Source: Leisingera sp. SS27
Lineage (GTDB): Bacteria > Pseudomonadota > Alphaproteobacteria > Rhodobacterales > Rhodobacteraceae
Assembly: GCF_028368855.1 (NCBI RefSeq)
Contig: NZ_JAQNCY010000002.1
Span: 124,001 to 188,000, forward strand
DNA length: 64,000 bases
Direction of reading: 5' to 3'
The position numbers and the translations under genes are program-made. The stretch's first letter is position 1. Each line of letters starts with the position of its first letter. A model generated the notes under the pieces. It worked only from the letters and a program-made list of their open reading frames with translations. It was not told the DNA's origin and ran no database searches. This document shows, one piece after another, positions 33,532-41,727 of the stretch.

Positions 33532-34458
33532 TCAGCCCCGCGCCGGTGCAAACCGCTTGCGGTAGGCACTGGGGGACAAGCCCACCGTCCGCTGGAACAG
33601 CTTGCGGAAGGCTGAGACATCCAGATAGCCCGCTGCCGCTGCAATAGAATCGATACTGGCTGTGCTCAGCTCCAGCTGCTCCCGCGCCTTGGCAATGCGC
33701 AGCTGCTGCAAATACTGCGAAGGCGCCAGACCGGTGGCGGCCTGAAACCGGCGCAGAAAGGTGCGCTCTTCCAGTCCGGCGGCAGCGGCCATCTGCGGCA
33801 CTGCCACCGGCTGATGAAACCGGGGTTGCAGCCAATGCTGGGCCTGCAAAACCGCAGCATCGCCATGGGTCAGGTCAGGGGCAAACAGGTTGTAATAGCT
33901 CTGTTCCCGCACGCCGGGGTCAATCAGGAAAAACCGGGCGGTCGCCAGCATCACCGCAGGTCCCATGAAGCGCGCAATCAGCCGCAGTCCCAGATCGGTC
34001 CAGGCCATCAGCCCGCCCGCAGTCACGACATCGCCATCGTCAATCAGCAGCCGTTCCGCCTGCAGCTGCACCTGCGGATAGGTCCGCGCCAAATCCTGCG
34101 CCAGCGCCCAATGGGTGGTCGCCGGGCGCCCGTCCAGCACCCCGGCTGCCGCCAGCAGAAAGGCACCGGCACAGACAGAGCACGCCAGCGCCCCGCCTTT
34201 GTGCTGCCGCTTCACCCATCCGGCAACAGCCCGCAGAGCCGCACCTTCGGGGCGCGCTCCCAGACTGGGCGGCAGGACCACCGCATCAAACTGGCCCTGA
34301 CCAGAAAAATCCTCGACCAGCTCGGTCCTGAACCGGCGCGCCTGCCCCGGCGCCCCGCCGCCTGCGGCCTCCAGCAGGTCACGCAGTCCCAGCAGCGCAG
34401 CCTGCTGAGCACCCGGATAGGCCACAAGGGCAACGCGAATCTGACGCTCCTGTACCAT
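33532..34458 (-). CDS. GlxA-family AraC-type regulator (DJ-1/PfpI-like + HTH)
   Basis: 308 residues. The N-terminal DJ-1/PfpI-like amidotransferase-fold domain (residues about 8-180) contains ACSVCAGAFLLAAAGVLDGRPATTHW, as in the GlxA/FtrA group. The C-terminal AraC HTH pair covers about 215-305 (AAAAGLEERTFLRRFQAATGLAPSQYLQ; IAAAAGYLDVSAFRKLFQRTVGLSPSAYRKRF, in pieces). Divergent, 94-bp gap, from the cysteine hydrolase gene, which it most likely regulates. Confidence 0.9.
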   Translation of the reverse strand: MVQERQIRVALVAYPGAQQAALLGLRDLLEAAGGGAPGQARRFRTELVEDFSGQGQFDAVVLPPSLGARPEGAALRAVAGWVKRQHKGGALACSVCAGAFLLAAAGVLDGRPATTHWALAQDLARTYPQVQLQAERLLIDDGDVVTAGGLMAWTDLGLRLIARFMGPAVMLATARFFLIDPGVREQSYYNLFAPDLTHGDAAVLQAQHWLQPRFHQPVAVPQMAAAAGLEERTFLRRFQAATGLAPSQYLQQLRIAKAREQLELSTASIDSIAAAAGYLDVSAFRKLFQRTVGLSPSAYRKRFAPARG

Positions 34459-34552
34459 TTGTCTGATTATGCCTGTTTTATGTCATTTCCGCCAATCACT
34501 CTGCTGCAGCGCCAGGCGCTATACCAAAGCAGCAACCGCAAAGGAGTGACAC

Positions 34553-35104
34553 ATGACCAAATCGGCACTGATCCTGATCGACATCCAGAACGACTATTTC
34601 CCTGGTGGCAAGTGGGAGCTGCACGGCATGGAGGCCTCGGCCGCCAACGCCCGCAGGCTGCTGGACGACGCCCGTGCCAAGGGGCGCCTTGTCGTGCATG
34701 TGCGCCACGAGAATGAGCGCCCGGACGCTCTTTTCTTCGCCGCCGGCACCCCCGGCGCTCAGTTTCACCCTTCGATACAGCCCGCAGCAGATGAGCCCGT
34801 GGTGGTCAAACACAAGGTCAATGCTTTCCTCGGCACCGGTCTCAAGCAGCTGCTGGACGAAAACGGCATCACGCGCGTGACACTCGCAGGAAGCATGAGC
34901 CACATGTGCATTGATGCAGCCGCAAGAGCCGCTTCTGATTTCGGCTTTGAGGTTACCGTGATCGAAGACGCCTGCTCCACCAGCCGCGACCTGGAATACA
35001 ATGGCGTCACTGTTCCGGCAGAGCAGACCCACAGGGCCTTCATGGCCGCGCTCAGCTTTGCCTATGCCTCGGTCACCGGCACTGATGCCTTCTTGTCAAA
35101 CTGA
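34553..35104 (+). CDS. isochorismatase-family cysteine hydrolase
   Basis: 183 residues. Catalytic triad Asp10 (LILIDIQNDYFPGGKW), Lys86 (VVVKHKVNAFLGT) and Cys119 (LAGSMSHMCIDAAARAASD). Members include nicotinamidase, N-carbamoylsarcosine amidase and isochorismatase; the SMSHMC loop and small size fit an amidohydrolase of unknown substrate. AAAGGAGTGACAC is the ribosome site. Paired with the divergent GlxA-type regulator. Confidence 0.88.
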   Translation: MTKSALILIDIQNDYFPGGKWELHGMEASAANARRLLDDARAKGRLVVHVRHENERPDALFFAAGTPGAQFHPSIQPAADEPVVVKHKVNAFLGTGLKQLLDENGITRVTLAGSMSHMCIDAAARAASDFGFEVTVIEDACSTSRDLEYNGVTVPAEQTHRAFMAALSFAYASVTGTDAFLSN

Positions 35105-35211
35105 CCAAATGCCCGGGTACGCTTCGGCGCCGGGCAAGCGGCGCCTGAAATCACGGCCTTCTTATGGTACACTGCCAGCATATCTTCTCAGCAGCACCGG
35201 AGGGCACAGCC

Positions 35212-35847
35212 ATGGCACATGTGGATTGGTATATCGAAGGCCGCAGCTTCGGGAACTGCAACTGCAACTACGGCTGCCCCTGCCAGTTTGAGGATCTGCC
35301 GACCCACGGCAATTGCACCGGGTTCGAGGTGCTGCATATCGACAAGGGCCACTTCGGTGAAACGGACCTGGCGGGCGCAAGGTCCGCCCTGCTATACGCC
35401 TGGCCGGGCCCGATCTTCGAAGGCAAGGGCGCGCTGCAGGCAATCATCGACGACCGCGCCTCTGATGCCCAGAGTGCGGCGCTGGAAACCGTGCTCTTGG
35501 GCGGCGAAACCGACGAGGAAGCCACCCACTGGTGGGTGTTCCGCGCCATGTGCGACACCGTGCACGAGACGCTGACCAAGCGGATCGACTATGAGGTGGA
35601 CATCGACAACCGCACCGCCGAACTGGATATCGAAGGCCTGATCACTTCCACAGGCCGCCCGATCCAGGCGCCGCATGGCGGCGGCGAGCACCGGGTTCAG
35701 ATCGGCATCCCCGGCGGGATCGAGTTCACCCTGGCCGAAATCGGCAGCGCAAGCACCAAGTCTGACGCGGCGATCAAGCTGGACCTGGAAGACAGCTATG
35801 GCCAATGGGCCATCATCCGCCATGGACCGCACGGGATCGCGGCTTAG
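35212..35847 (+). CDS. DUF1326 family protein
   Basis: 211 residues. The family's N-terminal cysteine cluster is present: FGNCNCNYGCPCQF with Cys16, 18, 22, 24 and later Cys35, likely a metal site. The C-terminal part is beta-rich (DYEVDIDNRTAELDIEGLI). Function unknown; members often sit near membrane DUF2182 copper-related proteins, but none is here. GGAGGG precedes the ATG. The TAG stop shares bases with the TAA stop of the convergent membrane hydroxylase gene (35844-35847). Confidence 0.85.
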   Translation: MAHVDWYIEGRSFGNCNCNYGCPCQFEDLPTHGNCTGFEVLHIDKGHFGETDLAGARSALLYAWPGPIFEGKGALQAIIDDRASDAQSAALETVLLGGETDEEATHWWVFRAMCDTVHETLTKRIDYEVDIDNRTAELDIEGLITSTGRPIQAPHGGGEHRVQIGIPGGIEFTLAEIGSASTKSDAAIKLDLEDSYGQWAIIRHGPHGIAA

Positions 35848-37010
35848 TCTCCGCGCTTGCTTTCCGGCCGCTTCTTCCAACGTTTCTGGTTGAACGGATA
35901 TAGAAACTGCCGCCAGTAGCCATTGGGAACGGAATCCCCCGCCACCCCGTACTTCGACGGCCATTCCTCTTCCGGCAGGTGATAGGTGCCGAACAGCCAG
36001 TCATAGAGCGGGAAATGCGAGGCATAATTGATGTCGATCGCCGCCCGCTCGCTGCCGTGGTGCCAGTGGTGATAGCGCGGGGTGACCAGGAACCGCTCTG
36101 CAAACCCCAGCTTCCAGCCGATATTGGCGTGGATGAAGCTGGAGTAGAAATAGACGATCAGCAGATAGCCCTGGATCGCCTCCGGCTTGAAGCCCAGCGT
36201 GAACATCGGCACCGCCGTCAGCCCGCGCAGCACCGCGATTTCGATGAAATGCATCCGCGCGCCGGCCAGCCAATCCATCTTCTTGGCCGAGTGGTGGATC
36301 GCATGGAAATGCCACAGTGCCGGGAAGGTGTGGAATGCGCGGTGCACCCAGTACTGCACGAAATCGGTTGCCGCCATGATGATCAGCACCTGCACCGCAA
36401 AGGGCAGATTGGTGATATGGGCGCGGATCCCCTCCAGATCAAACTCGGTGTTCACATAGTTGGCGGGCGCCATGGTCAGGAAGGTCAGCACCTGCACCAG
36501 CATGGAGCTGACCAGGTAGTAGAACATATCCTCACGCCATTCGGTGCGGAACACGGTCTGCTCGCGCCGCGCCGGAAAGAACCGCTCCAGCGGCACAAAC
36601 AGGAACCCGACCAGCAGCACGTTCACGACAAAATAGTCGAGCCCGAAATAGAGGCTCTGCGGCGCCTCACCTGCGTGCTGCGGCTGCGCCGTGGCCATCA
36701 GCGAAGCGACAACTGACAGCCCCAGCGCCGCCCAGCCCAGGCTTTTCTGGCGGCTCAGGATCAGGCTCAGCAGCGACAGCGCATAGCCTGCCAGCAGCAC
36801 AAAGCGCAGAAAGACGGTGACATAGCCGCTGGAATGCACGAACGCGATCTGCGGATAAGAGAACGTCTCTGGATACCAGCGCAGCAGCACCAGCAGCAGC
36901 CCGGTGATGGCCGCCAGCAGCGCCATGGATCCCGACAGCCAGCCGCTGCCCAGCGGCCGCGCCTCACGCGGGGTTTCCAGTTGCGCGATCACATCCCGGA
37001 TAAATTTCAT
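35844..37010 (-). CDS. sterol desaturase / fatty-acid hydroxylase superfamily membrane protein
   Basis: 388 residues, several membrane helices. The di-iron histidine boxes are complete: HRAFH (223-227), HFHAIHH (234-240), His294 and HHWHH (314-318). Such integral membrane enzymes hydroxylate or desaturate lipid chains or ether lipids using O2. The N-terminal ~120 residues form an extra four-helix membrane region beyond the minimal family. The stop overlaps the convergent DUF1326 gene. The substrate is unknown. Confidence 0.88.
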   Translation of the reverse strand: MKFIRDVIAQLETPREARPLGSGWLSGSMALLAAITGLLLVLLRWYPETFSYPQIAFVHSSGYVTVFLRFVLLAGYALSLLSLILSRQKSLGWAALGLSVVASLMATAQPQHAGEAPQSLYFGLDYFVVNVLLVGFLFVPLERFFPARREQTVFRTEWREDMFYYLVSSMLVQVLTFLTMAPANYVNTEFDLEGIRAHITNLPFAVQVLIIMAATDFVQYWVHRAFHTFPALWHFHAIHHSAKKMDWLAGARMHFIEIAVLRGLTAVPMFTLGFKPEAIQGYLLIVYFYSSFIHANIGWKLGFAERFLVTPRYHHWHHGSERAAIDINYASHFPLYDWLFGTYHLPEEEWPSKYGVAGDSVPNGYWRQFLYPFNQKRWKKRPESKRGD

Positions 37011-37102
37011 TCTGGCTTCACTCCGTCAAACTCCGGTGCAACCTGCCATAAGGCGGCGGAATGCGCGATTCCGGAAATCACTACGATGCGGCACGGGACC
37101 GG

Positions 37103-37891
37103 TTATACCACCCGCCGCATCATTGCCAGCAAGGACTGGCGGCTGGCGTAGCCCAATTGCCGGGCCACCTGCTCCATCCGCGCGCCGCGCGCTTCGGCGC
37201 GCAGCGCGATCTGACAGCGCAGCCGGTCGCGCCAGCTGCCGAAGCTGAGACCCGCTTCCTGCTGAAAGCGGCGGGTGAAGCTGCGGCGGCTCATCCCCGC
37301 CAGCACCGCCCAGTGGTCAATTGTCTGATTGCTGCCGGGGCTCTCCATCAGCGTATCGCAGACGCGCCGCAGCCGGGCGTCCGCCGGATAGGGCAGCGCC
37401 AGCGGCGATTTCGCCGCCGCGCCCAGCTCGATCAGGATCAGCCGGCTCAGGTGATGCGCCCGCGGCGGCAGCGGCCAGGGATTGTTCATTTCGCACAGCG
37501 CCGCGATCAGCCCGGCCAGCAGCGGCTCAATCAGCACCGCCCGGCATTCCGTCAGGGCTTCCGCTCCTGGCTCCGCCGGGTCGATATACAGCGACTGCAG
37601 CTGCACCTCCCCCGCCATGCGGATTTCGTGCAGCATCCCCGCCGGCACGATCAGCCCCGAGCCCGCAGGCACCGCCCAACTGGTGCCGCCGGCCTCCGCG
37701 GCCATCAGCCCGGCCACGGCATAGACCAGCTGATGGCGCGGGTGATCATGCCAGGTTGAGATATAGCCGTCCGCGTATGTGCGCGCGTAGGAAGCCACCC
37801 CATGCGGCAGCAACTGCACCGCATCGGACGAGGACGATCCTCGCCGCCGGATATCCGCATTCTGGCCCATTTGCGCGAAAACTGGCCCCAT
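37103..37891 (-). CDS. AraC-family regulator with N-terminal cupin
   Basis: 262 residues. The N-terminal cupin (HDHPRHQLVYAVAGLM; SGLIVPAGMLHEI) would bind a small ligand. The C-terminal AraC HTH pair is TIDHWAVLAGMSRRSFTRRFQQEAGLSFGSWR and ARMEQVARQLGYASRQSLLAMMRR (in pieces). Divergent from the PPOX-type flavoprotein gene across a 47-bp gap, so autoregulation and control of that gene are likely. Alternative start at 37870. Confidence 0.88.
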   Translation of the reverse strand: MGPVFAQMGQNADIRRRGSSSSDAVQLLPHGVASYARTYADGYISTWHDHPRHQLVYAVAGLMAAEAGGTSWAVPAGSGLIVPAGMLHEIRMAGEVQLQSLYIDPAEPGAEALTECRAVLIEPLLAGLIAALCEMNNPWPLPPRAHHLSRLILIELGAAAKSPLALPYPADARLRRVCDTLMESPGSNQTIDHWAVLAGMSRRSFTRRFQQEAGLSFGSWRDRLRCQIALRAEARGARMEQVARQLGYASRQSLLAMMRRVV

Positions 37892-37938
37892 GGCGGCAAA
37901 AGGGCAAGCTAAAACGCAACCAAAAGGAGGCCGGACCC

Positions 37939-38541
37939 ATGCAAACCCTCAGCAGCATTGATGAGCTTGAAGAGATCTACAGCGCCCCGGTGCCGCAGTC
38001 GCTCACCAAAGTCACCCCCCGCTTGACGCCGCTTTACCGCGACTGGATCAGCGCCTCGAAGTTCGCGGTCCTGTCCACCATCGGCCCGGAAGGCACCGAC
38101 GCCAGCCCGCGCGGCGATGACGGCCCGGTGGTGCATATGGCGGATGACCGCACCCTCTGGCTGCCGGATTGGCGCGGCAACAACCGCATCGACAGCTTGC
38201 GCAACATCGTCCGCGACCCGCGCGTCAGCCTGATGTTCATGGTGCCGGGCTGCAACAACGTTGTGCGGGTGAACGGCACCGCCTCGCTGACTGCCGACGA
38301 AGGGATACGCAGCCATTTCGCCCGCAAATCCCTGCTGCCCGCCACTGTCGCGGTTATCAACATCGAAGAGCTCTATTTCCAATGCGCCAAGGCACTGATG
38401 CGCTCGCGGTTGTGGGATCCAGAGTCAGCCCGCCCGGCGGTACCCACCGCAGGCCAGTTCCTGAAGGAGCAGAAAGAGACGTTTGAAGCAGAGGCTTATG
38501 ATGCGGGCTATGCGGAATATGCCAAAAGCCGGATGTGGTGA
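37939..38541 (+). CDS. pyridoxamine 5'-phosphate oxidase-like FMN-binding protein
   Basis: 200 residues. Split-barrel flavoprotein: KFAVLSTIGPEGTDASPRGDDG, LPDWRGNNRIDSLRNIVRDPRVSLMFMVPG and the conserved C-terminal LMRSRLWDP match the MSMEG_1061-type FMN-dependent PPOX group. True PdxH residues are lacking, so pyridoxal synthesis is unlikely; a flavin-dependent reductase or oxidase role is inferred. AAAGGAGG seven to eight bases upstream fixes the start. Confidence 0.88.
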   Translation: MQTLSSIDELEEIYSAPVPQSLTKVTPRLTPLYRDWISASKFAVLSTIGPEGTDASPRGDDGPVVHMADDRTLWLPDWRGNNRIDSLRNIVRDPRVSLMFMVPGCNNVVRVNGTASLTADEGIRSHFARKSLLPATVAVINIEELYFQCAKALMRSRLWDPESARPAVPTAGQFLKEQKETFEAEAYDAGYAEYAKSRMW

Positions 38542-38680
38542 CCAGCGCGGCCTGCTCCCCCCTGCTCGCGGGCAATTTTCCTCCGTCACGTCATGAACTT
38601 AGAACTTGTCAGAAAGTTTGCGGCATGTGCATCCTGGATACTGTTCTGCTCTTCATGGAAAACCTCCCGTGCCCACACAC

Positions 38681-39715
38681 ATGGACCGCACCAGCCTGAC
38701 TTGGCAGGTCACGCCCGACCTTCTGGGCGTGGTCGACGCTTCCGGCGTCTTCACAGACACCAACCCGGCATGGCTCCGCACTTTGGGTTTGCTGCCGGAG
38801 GAAATCGAAAGCCGGCAATTTTTCGACTTCCTGCACCCGGATGACATGTCCCGGACAGAGGCCGCATTTGAGCGTGTCAAACACGGGCAGCCGGTTCTGC
38901 AGTTCGAAAACCGCTACCGCCACAAGGACGGCAGTTACCGCTGGCTGTCCTGGAACGCGGTGCCGGAGGGCGACCGTTTCTATTGCAACGCCCGGGATGT
39001 GACAGAGGCCAAGATGAACGCGGCCCATCTGGCGGACCGCGAGCAGGAGGCCCGTTTCCGCGAGCAGTTCATCGCCGTGCTGGGCCACGACCTGCGCAAC
39101 CCGCTGTCCGCGGTCGGCGCCGCACTGAGGCTCCTGGAGAATGAGCCGCAATCTGCCAAGGCGCTGGAGATCATGGCGCTCGGCCGCCAGTCCGTCACCC
39201 GCATGTCGGCGCTGATCAACGATATCCTCGATTTCGCCCGCTCCCGCCTTGGCGAAGGCATCGAAGTTGCGCGCACCGAAACCACAGACCTGCAGCCGGT
39301 TCTGTCGCAAACAGTTGAGGAAATCCGGCTGGCAAACCCGGGCACTCCGATCACCGAAAGCTACAGTTTCGCCGATCCTATAGACTGCGACACTGACCGC
39401 ATCGCGCAGCTGGTCTCCAACCTCTTGTCCAACGCGGTCACACACGGCACGCCCGGAAAACCAGTCACTGTATCCGCTGGCGATGACGGCGGCGATTTCG
39501 TTTTGTCGGTCGCCAACCATGGCGACCCGATCCCGGCGGAGACCATGGGCTTGCTGTTCGAACCTTTCACCCGCTCCGGCACCCGCGAGTCGCAGAACGG
39601 CCTGGGCCTGGGCCTCTACATCGCCCAGCAGATCGCCGCGGCGCATGGCGGCCACCTTTCGGCAGTCTCGGATGAAGCGCAGACCGTGTTTTCACTGCGG
39701 ATGCCAGGAGGCTAA
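38681..39715 (+). CDS. PAS-domain sensor histidine kinase
   Basis: 344 residues. PAS domain about 8-112 (DLLGVVDASGVFTDTNPAWLRTLG; RYRHKDGSYRWLSWNAVP), a short coil, HisKA with His136 (FIAVLGHDLRNPLSAVG), and HATPase_c (NLLSNAVTHG; QNGLGLGLYIAQQIAAAHGG). No membrane segment, so cytoplasmic. No response regulator is adjacent, so it is an orphan. The start at 38681 (MDRTSLTW) is placed at the PAS boundary; the ribosome site is weak and a TTG at 38606 in the same frame is an alternative. Confidence 0.85.
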   Translation: MDRTSLTWQVTPDLLGVVDASGVFTDTNPAWLRTLGLLPEEIESRQFFDFLHPDDMSRTEAAFERVKHGQPVLQFENRYRHKDGSYRWLSWNAVPEGDRFYCNARDVTEAKMNAAHLADREQEARFREQFIAVLGHDLRNPLSAVGAALRLLENEPQSAKALEIMALGRQSVTRMSALINDILDFARSRLGEGIEVARTETTDLQPVLSQTVEEIRLANPGTPITESYSFADPIDCDTDRIAQLVSNLLSNAVTHGTPGKPVTVSAGDDGGDFVLSVANHGDPIPAETMGLLFEPFTRSGTRESQNGLGLGLYIAQQIAAAHGGHLSAVSDEAQTVFSLRMPGG

Positions 39716-39814
39716 TAAATTCCTACCTTATCAACAGCTTACCCGATTCGCCCATCACGTTAGCTTTTGCGCGGCCGGAAAAGTACTAAACGATTGCCGC
39801 TGCTGCGATCAGCC

Positions 39815-40492
39815 TCACTGCAATCGGATAATGAAATCCTCCCAGTCCAGCGGGTTGATATGCAACAGCCGGACCGCGAAGTAGGACAAAACCATTCCGA
39901 ACACAAAATAAAGCGGCACACGCCCTAATCCGTATCCGCGCAGGAACAACGGCGGCAACAGCAGCGACAGCATGAAGCCCAGCAAAAGGAAAACAACCGC
40001 ATTACTGCCAATGGCGAACAGCCCAGTCAGCTCAATTTCCATTTTCTGGGCTGCAGTCCAAAGAAATCCCAATGCGTAAACAAGCACGCCTAGCAGCAGT
40101 CCGGTAAGCGATGACAGCGTCAAGGCCCTGGCCGATGCTTTAGGTTTTGGTTCAACGGGCCCAGAGTGATCCCCGCCCGTAAGAGGACCTCTGACAACCA
40201 CCCGCCATGCTAGGCTGAGCCCCCAAAGAAACGTTACGACGCCGAAGGCTGCGCCCGCCAGCACGCCGCCGACTCCGAACACTTCCCGGACCGCTTCATA
40301 GTTCTTGTTCATAAAGCTGATAAAATGCAGACTGAGGACCGACGGCAGCACAGACAGGAACTGTTTTCCGGGGCTCGCCTTTTGCCGGGCAGGCCTTCTA
40401 TTCTGCGGCTTGAAGGAACCAGCTGCGCTCTGCGAGGCCGGAACCCTTGCATTGATGCGATCGAGACGTTGCTGAAAATCCGCGTTGGACAT
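39815..40492 (-). CDS. hypothetical membrane protein
   Basis: 225 residues. A soluble N-terminus starts MSNADFQQRLDRINARVPASQ. Five hydrophobic segments follow: about 77-95, then FGVGGVLAGAAFGVVTFLWGLSLAW, LSSLTGLLLGVLVYALGFLW, IGSNAVVFLLLGFMLSLLLPPLFL and VPLYFVFGMVLSYFAVRLL. Not a named family. The frame stays open and protein-like to 40615 (FRHLHEANWADCYTLGKWL), so a longer form is possible. Confidence 0.6.
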   Translation of the reverse strand: MSNADFQQRLDRINARVPASQSAAGSFKPQNRRPARQKASPGKQFLSVLPSVLSLHFISFMNKNYEAVREVFGVGGVLAGAAFGVVTFLWGLSLAWRVVVRGPLTGGDHSGPVEPKPKASARALTLSSLTGLLLGVLVYALGFLWTAAQKMEIELTGLFAIGSNAVVFLLLGFMLSLLLPPLFLRGYGLGRVPLYFVFGMVLSYFAVRLLHINPLDWEDFIIRLQ

Positions 40493-40656
40493 CTGGTGAA
40501 ACAGCCATTTTCCGAGAGTGTAGCAATCGGCCCAGTTTGCTTCATGAAGATGGCGGAAATTGGACATGCCGGTGAAATCAATACACGCATACGGCCTGTT
40601 TTCTGACGGCTGCACGCTCCTTGATTCAGCCTGGCAAAAGAGGTCTTGCTGCCACA

Positions 40657-40685
40657 GAAAAAAGGCCGCCCCGTTGGGCGGCCTT
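40657..40685 (-). terminator. rpmI-rplT terminator
   Basis: AAGGCCGCCC CGTT GGGCGGCCTT with the A-run at 40657-40663 on the plus strand, i.e. a T-run after the stem when read on the minus strand. Confidence 0.88.
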
Positions 40686-40711
40686 CTCTCGAATTCGAAC
40701 TCTCTGGCGCC

Positions 40712-41077
40712 TTAGGCTGCCAGCGCGTCCTGTGCCTGACGGACGATCGCACCGAAGGCTTCGGGCTCGTGCACGGCCAGGTCGGCCAGAACCTTGCGGT
40801 CCACTTCGATGCCGGCCAGGGTCAGGCCGTTGATGAAGCGGGAGTAGGTCAGCGCTTCGTCGTGCGAACGCACAGCAGCGTTGATACGCTGGATCCACAG
40901 CGCGCGGAAGTTGCGCTTGCGGTTCTTACGGTCGCGGGTTGCGTACTGGTTGGCCTTGTCGACGGCCTGACGGGCAACCTTGAAGGTGTTCTTGCGGCGG
41001 CCGTAGTAACCTTTGGCTGCCTTGATGACCTTCTTGTGACGGGCGTGAGTTGTGGTACCACCTTTAACGCGGGACAT
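40712..41077 (-). CDS. rplT: 50S ribosomal protein L20
   Basis: 121 residues. [35 protein letters not shown] (in pieces) and the C-terminal globular [10 protein letters not shown] / [19 protein letters not shown] are the family's fixed parts. Binds 23S rRNA early in 50S assembly; in many bacteria it represses its own operon. Follows rpmI by 15 bp. No infC upstream, unlike the enterobacterial arrangement. Confidence 0.97.
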   Translation of the reverse strand: MSRVKGGTTTHARHKKVIKAAKGYYGRRKNTFKVARQAVDKANQYATRDRKNRKRNFRALWIQRINAAVRSHDEALTYSRFINGLTLAGIEVDRKVLADLAVHEPEAFGAIVRQAQDALAA

Positions 41078-41092
41078 GTGTCAGATCTCCTC

Positions 41093-41293
41093 TTAGCGGT
41101 CGTAGGGCATGAAGCCCTTGACGATCTTTGCGTCCGGTGCGGACAGGGTGGTGGTGCCGCGGGCGTCGCGGATGAACTTGGTGGTGCGCTTGATCATGCC
41201 GTGGCGCTTGCCGGCCTGACCCGCTTTCACCTTGCCGGTGGCGGTAATCTTGAAGCGCTTCTTGGCGCTCGACTTTGTCTTCATCTTGGGCAT
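41093..41293 (-). CDS. rpmI: 50S ribosomal protein L35
   Basis: 66 residues. [15 protein letters not shown] and the [19 protein letters not shown] block identify L35. GAAGGAGACGGAA precedes the ATG at 41293; the longer frame to 41338 is discounted. First gene of the rpmI-rplT operon. Confidence 0.97.
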   Translation of the reverse strand: MPKMKTKSSAKKRFKITATGKVKAGQAGKRHGMIKRTTKFIRDARGTTTLSAPDAKIVKGFMPYDR

Positions 41294-41409
41294 TTCCGTC
41301 TCCTTCAATGCGGGTTCGCTAGACGCGCGACTCGGCATGCCTCGACGGCCGGCCGCGCGGAACAGAGCTGCCCTTTAAGCAATGCAGGCGGGATGGGCAA
41401 GCGGATTCT

Positions 41410-41631
41410 CTAGAAAAGCTGCGCCGCAACCCGGGAAAACACGTCGGGGATCTCTTCGACGCTGTAGCCGCCCGGGTTCATCATCACTGCATAGGTCACA
41501 AGCCCGATGGCAATCAGGATGGTAAGCCCTGACGCGCGCGGCGCCCGGCGCTCGCTGAGAGCGGCCAAAATACCCGGCACCGTGAAGGCCCCTATTACCA
41601 GCCCCAGAACCAGCGCCAGATCCGTCTGCAT
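41410..41631 (-). CDS. small conserved-looking membrane protein
   Basis: 73 residues. Two membrane helices, LALVLGLVIGAFTVPGILAAL and GLTILIAIGLVTYAVMM, joined by a basic loop (SERRAPRAS), and a short soluble tail. No named family. GGGGGATGGGCC precedes the ATG at 41631. Lies 96 bp downstream of pyk on the same strand. Confidence 0.6.
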   Translation of the reverse strand: MQTDLALVLGLVIGAFTVPGILAALSERRAPRASGLTILIAIGLVTYAVMMNPGGYSVEEIPDVFSRVAAQLF

Positions 41632-41727
41632 GGCCCATCCCCCGTCAGCACAGCAACACGGGATGATGGTAGGCGCAGAAGGCGGTATTTCAATCACGCC
41701 CCTGCCCCGCGGCAGACCGGCCGGCGC

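Noticed and set aside
37939-38541. PdxH (vitamin B6 synthesis)
   Set aside because: Only the split-barrel core matches; the PdxH C-terminal dimerisation motif and substrate residues are absent.
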